A stretch of DNA of 31,864 nucleotides from Paramacrobiotus richtersi (GCA_034698045.1 JAQGAU010000284.1:1-31864); one strand, 5' to 3'. Positions 1-9,177 are shown, counted from the stretch's first letter. Numbers and translations are program-made. Notes: generated by a model not told the origin, from the sequence alone.

Positions 1-9
1 GCATTTTTA

Positions 10-113
10 TGCTGTTTATTAAATTCCGGACTGATTAATGACTTCGTCTCAATTAAGAGTACATAATTTGGAGAAGTACTGTCTGGAAAAAACCGGTAAA
101 TCTGCCAGTAGTG
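10..113 (+). repeat. Dispersed 100-bp block, copy 1
   Basis: This block begins TGCTGTTTATTAAATTC and contains GTCTGG..AAACCGGTAAATCTGCCAGTA. Recognisable relatives lie at 9386-9490, 10167-10269, 11825-11936 and 12472-12540 in the same orientation. Shared landmarks are a TGCTG start, GA(C/T)TG(A/G)TTAA(C/T)G about 20 nt later, and GGAAACCGGTATATCTGC near the end. It is non-coding as far as I can see. The copies near 9.4 and 11.8 kb lie upstream of PAN-like genes, so those two probably spread with the gene duplication. This copy sits about 240 nt upstream of the lectin-like gene. Confidence 0.6.
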
Positions 114-348
114 GCGGTGACTACCTGTATCGGCGGTGGATATAATCGTACAATCCACTGCGCTGCGGCAGCGTTTACTGTATGTGATAGATGTGTTTTT
201 GTATGTGACAGCTTATGTAACTGTACATTATCAAAATCAAGCAAAGTTAATCGCAATTCTTGTCTGAAGGGAGTGCTGATTCCAGACATACGAGAAAATC
301 TCGCTACGGCAACGCCAGACTGAGAGGAGGACACACTGCAGACTGGAA

Positions 349-1023
349 ATGGGGCGTTACGTGCTTTTTATTGTAGTAGCTGCCGTACTGGTAAACTGCG
401 TCAACCCAGGCCTGTTTCCTCTGCTAACCGGTCTCATTTTAGGTGGCTGTAAATGGAGCCCCCGCTCAAACAGGTGATCAAATCACCGTTACAACGAAAG
501 TGAAAAACGGGCGAAACGTGACAACAGTGACGGTTCCGGACCGTGGAATATACACGCTCAGTTGTCCGAAGCCAGATGATCCACAAAGAGTCTTTGTCGT
601 ACAGGTTGAAGAAACGCTGTACATTGCGCCAAAAGATGCCGGAGAAGACTGCGAAAACCAATACCTCAATCCTGATAAACTCTGCAGCACAATCAAGGCA
701 TCGTTCTGTTTGGTTCAAGCCCGTGATCCATCATCCGATGCTGGCTGTAAAGGACGCCCGTTGAGAATTAAGTTTACCTGCGTCGAACCACGTATGTGCC
801 TTTGTTTTGCTGTTCTTTACATAACGACAGAATGTGTGAAAAGATTACACTTTGGGCATGATGCGTACCAACATTTACAGCCAAATTCACCAGCGGAGGA
901 CCGGTTTTGGACAATATGGGTTTTCCATTCGAATTCCAAAATGTGCCACCTGGCGGTGGCGCTTCAGCAGGACTTGCTAGCATTGCCGGGAGACCAGCTT
1001 CGAACAACCAAGCCCGATCGTGA
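349..1023 (+). CDS. Secreted SUEL-like (galactose-binding lectin-type) protein, three exons
   Basis: Join 349-390, 443-791 and 881-1023, giving 177 residues. Exon 1 (ATG at 349) encodes MGRYVLFIVVAAVL. The 52-nt intron (GTAAAC..TTTTAG) is phase 0, and the signal peptide is completed as VAVNGAPAQ. Exon 2 carries the domain: a Cys in YTLSCP, then GEDCENQY, KLCSTI, ASFC and DAGC, ending CKGRPLRIKFTCVE. This matches the Cys spacing and C-terminal C-x-G-x-x-K/R-x-L-x-I-x-x-x-C pattern of SUEL-type lectin domains. The 89-nt second intron (GTATGT..TTACAG) is phase 1, and the frame closes exactly into a Gly/Pro/Ala-rich tail ending at TGA 1021. Family knowledge suggests extracellular carbohydrate binding, which is inference here because the similarity is by cysteine pattern only. 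The gene structure is firm; the lectin label is moderate. Confidence 0.72.
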
Positions 1024-1050
1024 TGGAGCGAACAGCGATCATTCCGTCAT

Positions 1051-1056
1051 AATAAA
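1051..1056 (+). terminator. Poly(A) signal AATAAA of the SUEL-like gene
   Basis: A canonical AATAAA lies 28 nt after the TGA of the three-exon lectin-like gene, on the same strand. This supports that stop codon and the chosen third exon. Confidence 0.55.
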
Positions 1057-1595
1057 CCAGTTAAGCAATGAAAAACGATGTTTTATCAGACACTAATCCT
1101 ATGAGACAAGACGAAACAAAAGTATCAAATTTTTCTCGGATTTTTTAATCGCCCAGTTGTTAAAACATCGGTGAAAGTATGACTGACGAAAGTTTTTACT
1201 AGATACAGTACACATGTACACGTGATACAGTACACAACTTTACTGATGGCGTCTCCATACTCCCTGAAGTATTCGATAAATTATCTTAAGCGCAACTTAT
1301 TGACGAGCGCAGAATCACATTCATACTATCTAACACAATTGTATGCTAGATTTTCGCTTACAGCCTGATTTGCTATACGCGGTCGCCGGTCGCTAACAAT
1401 AATCTATACATAGTTTCGTATAGAACGAGATACCAGTGTTTTAAAGATTAATTTTTAAACATTTAATGTGAACCGGAGAATCGTCAATAAAACTAGGGTT
1501 AAGATACAGGTCTTGTACAGCAAAGATTTCTGTTGCGGAAAAGTTGAGCAGGTATTCGGAAGTTGCCACACATCCGGTACCAATATGTTAAAGGA
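1057..1595. other. Intergenic stretch, no gene seen
   Basis: This lies between the lectin-like gene and the 3' end of the convergent peptide-precursor gene. Near 1202-1240 GATACAGTACACA occurs twice around an ACATGTACACGTG core. I see no supported coding exon. Confidence 0.5.
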
Positions 1596-3098
1596 TTATG
1601 TCAGGAAGGGTTTCTTTCCGCACGGCAGATCCTTTCCAGGACAGCCTGTGCCGCCGCTACCGCCGTCATCCTGTCGTTTGACCAACTGCCGCTTTTCTCC
1701 TGTCTCGTGCCCCGCTTTCGCATACGCAGCCGGTAGTACAGGTAGCGAGTCGTTGTTGTGCGCGTTTTCAGTCATTTCCCGTTTGTTTCTTTCGCATTCA
1801 GTTTTTAAGGGATTACAAGCTGCAAAATTGTAAATAAGCGTACAGCTCAAATCACGGTATGAAAACGAACCACCGATCGGTACAAGTTACAGTGGTGCTC
1901 CACCAACTTCGGTCAACTACTTTCGGCCCCTCCCATCGCCCACCATGAAGTCACGCAGCTATTTTTTTAACATATTCCGAACGGCCGTACATCCTGCTAT
2001 CTTTATTGGTATGAAGATTGGCTTTATCAGGTGACTGGAATTTTTAACAAATTTTATATCGAATCACACCAGCAACAAAAACCTGCCCGACCCGTGCTTT
2101 TCTCTTCCGCAAAAGTAGTAAAATAATTTCTACAAAATTGGAGAAAGCATATTTTTTCACAATTTTATGTACATTCGAAAGAACTTTCTTTTGTGTTCTA
2201 GCGCGTAGCAAGAAAGATGCACTTTGAGAGGCTGACCGTCTGCTGCGGGCGGTGGCGCAAGCAACAGTGTCGAACTTGACCAGTGGCTGGTTTGACCTCT
2301 GTCATACGACCTGATGAGATTGTACATGAGTGTTTTTGTAGCGCAACTGTAGAGGAAGAACCTAAATGTCCGTTTCATTCTGAATTCATGCCATATGCAA
2401 AACCCTATCGAACATATCGCGCCCTAAATTTCCAGACATGATTTCGTTATCACTGCTTCAGACAATTTTCATACCAAGATTCAAAAATGTTTTACTCGCC
2501 ACTCGTGCATCGCATACTTCAATCATTGCATTTTCTGGCTTGCTTAGGTCATACTCTATCCGCAAATTAGCAAACGTTTTCGAGAACTTGCTCTTGCGCA
2601 TTCAGGAACGGCTTTTTTGCACCGGTGTTTTAACATAGGAGTCTATGGGAGATGGAATTCGGGGATTCGCCTTCCCGACCTGCCATTTTAAATTCGAACT
2701 GTTTTATCTTTATAAGCAGAAACCACTTGTGTTTTATCGAATGGGACATACGAAGTGCCTGGATACGTACTGCTGAGGTTTCTACAGTAACGTTTGTACG
2801 ACCAACAAAAATGACCCATACCTCTGCATGTTCAAACAGGATTCTGCCGAATCTGGTTCTAGGGTGCTGTTCTGTCTAACGTCCATCAGATAAAGGACAA
2901 AAAGTTGTTCTAGAAAGGTCATTGAGTATTGTACCTAAAACTGTGCAACATAGGATGGCAAAGTGGCAAACACGTTTGACCGAAGTTGGTGGAGCACCAC
3001 TGTAAGCCGTGGTTGATATTAATTTGCAGTTTATTACTCGTACCTGCAGAAGCCAGTAACACAGTCAAGAACATTACGCCAAGCATCCTAGATTCCAT
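1596..3098 (-). CDS. Small secreted peptide precursor with KR cleavage sites, two exons
   Basis: Join of exon 1 (3098-3044) and exon 2 (1819-1596), minus strand, giving 92 residues. Exon 1 encodes the signal peptide MESRMLGVMFLTVLLASA and ends in phase 1 at GCAG/GTACGAG. Exon 2 follows TTTTGCAG and resumes in frame as CNPLKTECERNK. The precursor contains GEKR and QLVKR dibasic sites. After the last KR comes a 25-residue C-terminal peptide that starts with Gln (a possible pyroglutamate), contains GCPGKDLPCGKK and ends PFLT. Its two cysteines enclose six residues, the ring size of allatostatin C/somatostatin-like peptides, but I see no sequence match to those. The layout (signal peptide, spacer, KR, short Cys-bridged C-terminus) is that of a neuropeptide or other processed secreted peptide. 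A degenerate paralogue lies at 7.25-7.43 kb. The intron is unusually long (1224 nt) because a transposable element sits in it. The gene model is strong; the role is inference. Confidence 0.72.
1890..3002. mobile_element. Non-autonomous Tc1/mariner-type element, 1113 bp, in an intron
   Basis: Perfect 27-bp terminal inverted repeats occupy 1890-1916 and 2976-3002. Each starts CAGTGGTGCTCCACC from the outside and continues through AACTTCGGTCAA. The element is flanked on both sides by TA (1888-1889 and 3003-3004), the target-site duplication of the Tc1/mariner superfamily, whose ends also commonly begin CAGTG. The interior has only short frames (about 75 codons or fewer) and no DDE/DDD transposase that I can recognise, so it is probably non-autonomous. 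It lies wholly inside the intron of the dibasic peptide gene. Removing it with one TA leaves a 109-nt intron, a normal size for this window. Confidence 0.88.
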
Positions 3099-3229
3099 GG
3101 TAAGTGTAATACAATGCACAGGCAACGTTAAAACATGAATAAAGAATCGTATCATAAACCACGCTTCATTTCGACGAGCTTCGTTTGTTGTCGTGTTCTC
3201 GGCAAGTTCCGTATGGCCCAATGTCATGT

Positions 3230-3730
3230 TCTACTGCTGTATCTTGGTTTGCATCGACGGACTTTCAACTTTTACTATTTCCAGTAAGGAACACTGGAAC
3301 AGTACCGATAGCCGGTGGCGGATAAAATGGAAAATGCCATAAGTTTGCTGTGTGAAGACGTGGAAATATGCCTGATAGCTTGTTTATTAGATGGTATCAC
3401 TGCTCTAAACCTACGGTAACCGCGCGAGCGCTACCGGATGACCCAAAAACCTAGACTGGATTATTCTCAGTGGTTCAACTAGAATTATCTTCTTTCTGCC
3501 GTATTCGACTAAATATCTGCGTTTTGTGTACATTACAACGACTTCCATCACGAATGACAGCAGACTGGAGAAAGAAGTTTGGTTTCACCTGTCGTATGTT
3601 TATTATTTGTGCCATCAACAGAAGCCTCGGATACGGACTAAAGTGGAGCCGGTACTGAAGAAATTCCTTTTTATGCACTGCATAATAAAATTTGAAATGC
3701 CAATCGCACGTTCTGCTTAACACAAGTTAC
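3230..3730. other. Intergenic stretch, nothing supported
   Basis: Only short frames with no signal peptide, domain or convincing splice pairing. This region lies upstream of the peptide-precursor gene and may hold its promoter, but I see no TATA box or other clear element. Confidence 0.35.
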
Positions 3731-3734
3731 AGTA

Positions 3735-4011
3735 CTACCGGCAACATAATACTGCAGCAACACTTGAATTAAAACAATACTTAATCATCGAAGCGATATA
3801 GAAACAGCTCGGGCATTTCACCGACACGAAGTGGGCAATGATCGATGGTAACCTCAAGACAAGAATATCCGCTTTGCACTCCTCTGTAACGTACAGCTCC
3901 AAATCCACATAGGCTGCTTCTGTGCCGCATTTTGCCGCCACTTCCGTAGTGTAGGTGCCCGAAATCCGTTTCAGTGCCGGTTTCAGCAGCTAACGCATTG
4001 TTCGGGAGCAC
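3735..4011 (-). pseudogene. Possible broken exon of a secreted protein, unassigned
   Basis: Two overlapping minus-strand frames each look partly protein-like. One reads GTYTTEVAAKCGTEAAYVDL, continuing with ELYVTEECKAD. The other takes over with CLEVTIDHCPLRVGEM and ends LYRFDD before TAA at 3781. A single frame switch near 3870 would join them, which suggests an exon broken by an indel or an unrecognised small intron. The Cys/Tyr spacing faintly resembles the start of the SUEL-like protein at 443-791, but the similarity is too weak to claim. No signal peptide exon was found upstream. Confidence 0.25.
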
Positions 4012-4398
4012 TCAACCAAGTGTAGCTTCGATCTCGCTTCAGTCGACTGGAATCAATCGCCAAGGATTAACCGGTGAACTTCGGTACGAAGGTCATCCTC
4101 TCGTTGACTTCTGTAGTACTGTAAATACTGCGAAACTGGCCATGGTCTGTACTTGTAGATCTCATTGTCAGACAATAATGTCTGAGCGTTCCAGTTCCGC
4201 TACATAAACGAAAGACAAGTCCACTAAGTTTGTAGCATCAGTGGACCGGAAGTCTACTATCTATGTTCAAGTCCAATTCACAAGTTCACTATCATGAGTT
4301 AAAAAAAGGAAGTCTTGTGATCAATTTTCTCCACAGGCTCTTTGTACAGATCGCTACGACAACAGGCATTATTTTTGCAGCTTGCATTGTTTTTACTG

Positions 4399-4756
4399 AC
4401 AACCCAACTATGGCAAGCCGGGGTATCCCGATTTGAGCATGTTTGGCACCGTTTGAAAGGGGATGTTGTGCAGGTGCTACATCTGCTGTTAGATCGTGCC
4501 AGATGTTAAAAGTTCGAAAGTTATTCGAACCTAGACTCGCAGAATTTTCATAGGAATTCACTGAAAAGTACCACACTAACAGTGACTACACTACAGTACT
4601 GTGCAGGTACCACCGTCCCTTTGATCTGAAGCCAGATCTTAATCTTAAGCATCTGGCAAAATCTGACAGCAGATCTAGCACCTATGCGTTACGCTCTTTC
4701 AAACGATACCAAACATGCCCAAATCGGGATACCCCGGCTGGCCATAGTTGGGTTGT
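4399..4756. repeat. Inverted duplication with two convergent coding 3' ends
   Basis: The left arm is about 4399-4514 and the right arm about 4640-4756 in reverse orientation. The first 48 nt of the arms differ at only a few positions, and similarity fades over about 115 nt. Each arm carries the same C-terminal frame. On the + strand, 4400-4456 reads QPNYGKPGYPDLSMFGTV then TGA. On the - strand, 4755-4699 reads QPNYGQPGYPDLGMFGIV then TGA. The right arm has an open frame upstream (GSQPNY); the left arm has TGA instead of TCA just before QPNY. The two therefore look like convergent paralogous gene ends sharing their 3' regions, with the left one broken. The transcript could fold back on itself. 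Confidence 0.6.
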
Positions 4757-4989
4757 GAGCCGCTTTTGATCGTATTCCTTCGATGGACTGCTTGAACACA
4801 ATACTTGAATCGTACAAGTTTACAGTCTACTTCGCACAATCCATAAACGTGCAGGAAACAGACGTTCCTCATTGTCAGCCGCGTATTACAGTGTACACGA
4901 TTGCGATGTATCGACGTATAACACACGTTGCCCGTCGCAAGCGAACTGTCTACATTTCTGCATGCGCGAGGAAAAGGGGTACAAGTCAC
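4699..4989 (-). CDS. Possible small Tyr/Gly/Pro-tailed protein, 3' exon
   Basis: The minus-strand frame runs to TGA at 4699 and ends GSQPNYGQPGYPDLGMFGIV. The tail is the part conserved with the inverted copy at 4400-4456, which is the evidence for coding. Upstream residues include RNVCFLHVYGLCEVDCK, possibly a degraded hydrophobic leader, but I could not find a clean signal peptide or splice acceptor, so the 5' limit given is only the open-frame limit. Function is unknown. Confidence 0.3.
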   Translation of the reverse strand: MTCTPFPRACRNVDSSLATGNVCYTSIHRNRVHCNTRLTMRNVCFLHVYGLCEVDCKLVRFKYCVQAVHRRNTIKSGSQPNYGQPGYPDLGMFGIV

Positions 4990-5194
4990 TTCAGATGATG
5001 CGCTGACAACAGAAGTTTAGCCACGTTTCGTCTACAGAAGCAGCAATTCTGTTTATGTTGTATCGAATTACACTCTACGTATACGCTGAATTGCGGCTGC
5101 GGAAAAAACCAGCCTTAGCCGTACGACTACAAAAGTACATCCTCGAAAATCATAAATGTCTACTGTTTGAATTCTGTATGAGCTTAATACAATT

Positions 5195-6387
5195 ATGAAA
5201 TTTGCACTACTGTTTACCGTGCTCGTAGTCCCGGCCCTGGTGGCCAGTCTCGGGCAACCGACGCCATGGGGTAGCGGCAAGTCCGTGACCGGAGGTTGGG
5301 GGAAGCCCGCGTACGACTGGACCTTCGGGAAAGACAAGGACGCTGACCTCAAGGCCAAGATCCAAGCAGGGAATGTTTATATCCGATTGCACGGGAAAGG
5401 GACCATCGTGGTTAAGGCCGATTACTGGACGGTCGGGGACAATGTGACCATCGACGGCGATGGCGCCCAGATTACCATCAAAGGACCAAAAGGATTGTAC
5501 ATCAACAAAGCTAAAAATATTATCATCACTGGATTATGTTTCACGGAGAATGAGACGGCTATCAACATGAGCAATGGCGGTCAACTGGTACAGTACGGTC
5601 ATTTCATATTAACGCTAGTGCACATCAAGTTTACGTTTGTAGCTCTGGGTTCATCGTAACACATTTACCCGTTCCGCTTGGGGAAGCCCCGTAGCTCTGT
5701 CCGGCAGTGACTGTGACCAGACTACTCGCAAGTGCAAAGTGGAATCGAAGGGCATCACGATTTCCAACAACCGGTTCCAGAACGACCATTACGGGGCACG
5801 TATACATCTGCCCAACTGGTTGTACATGATGATGTATCTTTCAAGTGTTCTAGCCCCTCATGTTCTACGGAGTCGGTGAAGCGTCCTTCTTCAATAACGT
5901 ATGGCGCAAGGTGGTCACTCGCATTCCCCGCGCTCAGAACCAAGGAACCTTCCACGTTTGCAATAATCTGTTCGAGATGTGGCACTTGGGTAAGTTTCCT
6001 TTCATGACCTTATTCATAACCAGACATGAATCAGCACTGTCCAGCTCAACAGGCCTTCAGGGCGACGATGGGGCGAAATTCCTGTACGAGAACAACGTGT
6101 TCAACCGTTTCAACGGCTGGATGACCGACACCACCCACGACAACGTTAACGTCAGCTTCGCGAATAAGTGGGTGATGAATATACAGGAAAAGATCCAGGT
6201 GTGCATGAAGGGCAACCAGATCCAGGGCAACCAGGACAACGCTGCCCTGGTTAGCGCTGGAGCCATGAAATTCGACTGCAACTTCAAGGTGCCCTATGAT
6301 GCACCCTGTCCACCGATCAAGGGAACAGCACAACAGTTTGCCGACAGTATTGACAAGAACGCCGGTGTGTCGTGGTGCTCGGTATAG
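5195..6387 (+). CDS. Pectate-lyase-like secreted beta-helix protein, four exons, frame problem at exon 2/3
   Basis: Proposed exons are 5195-5597, 5695-5821, 5854-5989 and 6053-6387, giving about 332 residues, typical for polysaccharide lyase family 1. The start ATG at 5195 gives the signal peptide MKFALLFTVLVVPALVAS. The N-terminal part has the family's right-handed beta-helix pattern: VGDNVTIDGDGAQITIKG, then GLYINKAKNIIITGLCF. Later come KGITISNNRF and VVTRIPRAQNQGTFHVCNNL, which matches the R-x-P-x-x-x-x-G-x-x-H-V-x-N-N block holding the catalytic Arg of pectate lyases. The usual calcium-binding DG..D stretch is not obvious. The last intron (5990-6052) is clear (GTAAGT..CAACAG, phase 1). 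The first donor is weak (5598; 5579 is an alternative). The 32-nt gap 5822-5853 has GT and AG ends but leaves the frame off by one at a run of four C, so the gene is either broken there or mis-sequenced. Animal copies of this family are usually thought to be acquired horizontally. Confidence 0.65.
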
Positions 6388-6399
6388 ATTTCAAATGTT

Positions 6400-7199
6400 A
6401 AACGTGAATATGGAGTGCCACACACGTTATTTTACAGTAATGTAGCTGCAAAACTGTCAAAACGGGTATACTGTACGTATCGGTGAGAATTAAGAGTGAA
6501 GGCCGTCCGCTTTGCTGTGCTCCTGCAAGTGCGGCGGCGCTCCCACATTTGGGATTTCGAGCAAAACATCACACAAATTCATCTTCTCCGCGCCAGCGGC
6601 GCCCAAGTAAGCACAACTGCTAGCCCCAGCCGCGCCCGTTCAGAATCGGGAACTTGCGTTAGCGCCACCGCTCCTCGCGAGCCAACTCTAGACACGTAGA
6701 GATTTTCCCTTCCGATACAACAGATCTGGCGGTACAGAGAACTATTACAACTATACTCGACTATTGCACCTTAAGTGCAGCAAAGCAAGCCGAGATTATA
6801 TGTCCATTGTGACCGTGAACAGCATCCATGCATTTCATCGCAGTATTGAGCTGCGGACATCTCACTACCGTTTTGGTTCGCCGTTTGTGTGAACCTGCAC
6901 ACCCGAACCAAACCCCTAGCTAAATCGTAGCATCAGGGTCATAGTTGCTACACACGACAGGCAGTCCAGAATCTGCAGCATTTGAAGGAGCCACTGATTT
7001 GCTGATTGTTGTTTCCGCGAGCTCAGTCCACTTAGAATGTCCAGACTGGTCACTGCATCGGGTTGCGGGTAGTGTGGGCGGACAGTTTTCCCTTCCGACG
7101 CTTTGACAGCGCACTAATAAAAGCCGAACTGTAGCAATCCAATAAACTTTTTTTATGCGAATACTATGTCTACTCAACCAGAACCACGAAGTAGTACTG
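6400..7199. other. Intergenic stretch, no clear gene
   Basis: At 6496 the + strand reads VKAVRFAVLLQ in frame with no ATG, which could be a decayed signal-peptide exon. Nothing downstream supports a gene. The rest of the stretch shows no recognisable coding exon or repeat. Confidence 0.3.
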
Positions 7200-7432
7200 G
7201 AAGCAAACGGAAAGACTGGCACTTTGCTGACGCGAAGATAAAACACCTAGTAAACTTACCGAGGCGCCGAGAACAACGTTTCGTTGCTTGACCTACCGGC
7301 TTCGCATGAAACTTGTAGTAAGAAGCGGCCATTGATCAAGCGGGAAAACGTTGGCGGTACCGACTGCCGGCTGCCCGGGCAGGAATCTCCCGTGTGGAAA
7401 GAAACTCTTTATAATGTAATGCTGTAGCATAC
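7200..7432 (+). pseudogene. Decayed paralogue of the dibasic peptide precursor
   Basis: On the + strand the frame AENNVSLLDLPASHETCSKK continues RPLIKRENVGGTD. It parallels the precursor at 1596-1819 (HNNDSLPVLPA..HETGEKRQLVKR). After GGTD the homologous frame shifts, and the adjacent frame reads AGCPGRNLPCGKKLFIM before TAA, parallel to GCPGKDLPCGKKPFLT. The KR sites, the Cys-x6-Cys ring and the GKK are all recognisable, but one frameshift separates the KR part from the Cys ring. No intact signal-peptide exon was found upstream. DNA similarity also extends upstream (GAAGCAAACGGAAAGACTGG against GAAACAAACGGGAAATGACTG). This is most simply a broken gene copy; a recent indel or sequence error is the alternative. 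Confidence 0.6.
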
Positions 7433-8257
7433 ATACCTCTGTACGGAAATTCCCGCATACAGTCGTTCCTTCCACTGTAAAAATCTATAGGTAAACAACT
7501 TCTCTTTGCGTATAGAGAATACCAGTATTGAATATGTACGTAGTTTGTCGGCGAAATGCCCGCTCTACATGTATAGGAAAAACTGACTTGTTTGTATAAT
7601 ATGAAGTGTTTTCCCCGTTTCCCTTCGTTTTCCCTTTTCTATAAGTTGAACGTCTTATATATTAGTTACGCATAACTATATGTTTTCATTGCTTGAATTG
7701 TTCCAGTATTCGTCAATGGAACAATGATTTGAACGATTGCATTTTGCAGTAGTACTACAGCCTATCATAAATGACGACGAGATAGTTACAACGTAAACTT
7801 TCGCAGTCGGAACTTTTTCCAGACAGGGACACATTTTGCTTGCGTAAGGCTTTCGAAAACAACGCCGATGTCTTACACCAAACGCGGTGGACAAAAACGA
7901 AGTGGACATAAAATTGCTTTTATATATTGCCATAGTGTGTGCAATATGTATGTATGTGTCGGGAGAACAATGGAAATCGCCGATCCATGGAGTTTCTCCG
8001 CCAGCGCATTAGTATAGAAATACAGCGTGGTAACGCTATTTGTGTTTTGGGTACTGTTGATTCATCCAAAGAGATGGAAGACGTGTTCTTGTTTTTTAAT
8101 ATGTGATTGTGTAATACCAAACAGTGTAACTCGTACGATATGTACAGCGGGGCAAAACATTAAAAAAAAAATATGTATGTGTATTCCATAATCCCAGTAG
8201 CACAGCTTAAAATTTTCAAGCAGCCCATGACTTAAGTTCCGGAGCTGGAAAAGCTAA
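7433..8257. other. Intergenic stretch, nothing supported
   Basis: AT-rich sequence with short frames on both strands. I found no signal peptide, domain or consistent splice pair. Confidence 0.35.
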
Positions 8258-8368
8258 GGAAACATTGGATATTGACCATCGATAAGCAGTAATATCCTGC
8301 TATGCATCACACTATATAGCGCAGATAAATGAATGCACTGCAGGTTGCCACTACAGAATACAGATCAG

Positions 8369-9177
8369 CTATCCACGTCCATTAACTTCGACACACTCTC
8401 CAGTCGGTGCCAACTTGTCATTCTCGTAATAGACGACGTCCTGAGCGCCGCACAACTGTTCGTTTTCGCTCAGGTGAACCTCCGGTCGTTTGATGAACTT
8501 GAATAACTGACAGGCACTGCCGTCCGTTCGAATGGCGTTGCAGCCTTTCACGAAAAGGCAAAACGCAAAGCAACCATCAGATCCAGTCATTGACAATGGC
8601 GTTGGATAGTAGAACCCCAACTGCAGATTCTCTTTGGAGAAGTCCCTTGAGGGGTCTGAGTAATAGTCTAAGTCATAGCCCCCACCCCCAATATCGTGTT
8701 TCCTCACGACCGAAAACATCTTTTTGTTGGGGACGATGATCTTGAGTGTGTAACCACGGCCGTTCATATGGTCCGGCTTGCAAGTGGCGTTAGTCGGCAT
8801 CAGTGCACAGGTGGGTTTCCCGGGTTGCCCCGAGGAAAGGTACACGGCGGCTTGGCATTTGCCGGGTGTGCATTTGGCAAAGCAGGCGGCCTGGTTGTCC
8901 TTTCCGTTGAATACCAGAGGCTTGTCACACTGTAATGTGTAATTTCTGACCACAACCTCTGCAAAATAAGAACGGTAAACAGCCTGCTATATAAACATAA
9001 TGTGCTTTACACTTACAGATTAGTTTTGTGTCAGTACGGTAGTACACAATTGCTGCAAGAGTCAGTAAGACCAGTAACATGCGCAATATCAGCCGGGGTC
9101 TCACCTAATGCTTTTTCTGCTGATCCTGGACCAACTGCTACGATGCACAATAGACCGACTGCATAAAGGATCCTCAT
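8369..9177 (-). CDS. Secreted double PAN/Apple-like cysteine-rich protein, copy A
   Basis: Join of exon 1 (9177-9105) and exon 2 (8958-8369), minus strand, giving 220 residues. Exon 1 encodes the signal peptide MRILYAVGLLCIVAVGPGSA and ends in phase 1 at TTAG/GTGAGA. Exon 2 follows TTTTGCAG and resumes as EVVVRNYTLQCDKP. The mature protein has two similar halves, each with six cysteines. The first contains AACFAKCTPGKCQAA, PTCAL and ATCKPD. The second contains DGCFAFCLFVKGCNAI, SACQLF, QLCG and GECV. The shared CF-x-x-C-(x)4-5-C-x-A core and the following C-x-L fit PAN/Apple modules, which bind proteins or sugars outside the cell. The family call is by pattern only. A TATA-like box lies about 100 nt upstream. 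It is the only intact member of a local tandem set with a relic at 9755-9998 and a broken copy at 10731-11527. Confidence 0.75.

Noticed and set aside
443-1096. Single 217-codon + frame starting at GTG 443
   Set aside because: It reads through a clear 89-nt intron (GTATGT at 792, TTACAG at 880). The spliced model keeps a matching phase and ends next to a poly(A) signal.
1468-1833. 121-codon + frame with Pro-rich stretch
   Set aside because: Antisense to the peptide-precursor exon, whose strand is fixed by splice sites, phase and signal peptide; the residual doubt is kept as a finding.
1890-3002. Transposase gene inside the TIR element
   Set aside because: The longest interior frames are about 75 codons and show no DDE/DDD or helix-turn-helix motif that I can recognise.
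2919-3227. 102-codon minus frame over the signal peptide
   Set aside because: It runs past a good donor at 3043 into the transposable element's end. The spliced form with exon 1819-1596 is phase-consistent.
5860-6387. One continuous frame for the lyase C-terminal half
   Set aside because: The 63-nt intron 5990-6052 happens to be divisible by three with no stop, but its splice signals are strong and the intervening residues do not fit the family.
8696-8935. 79-codon + frame
   Set aside because: Antisense to the cysteine-rich exon of PAN-like copy A.
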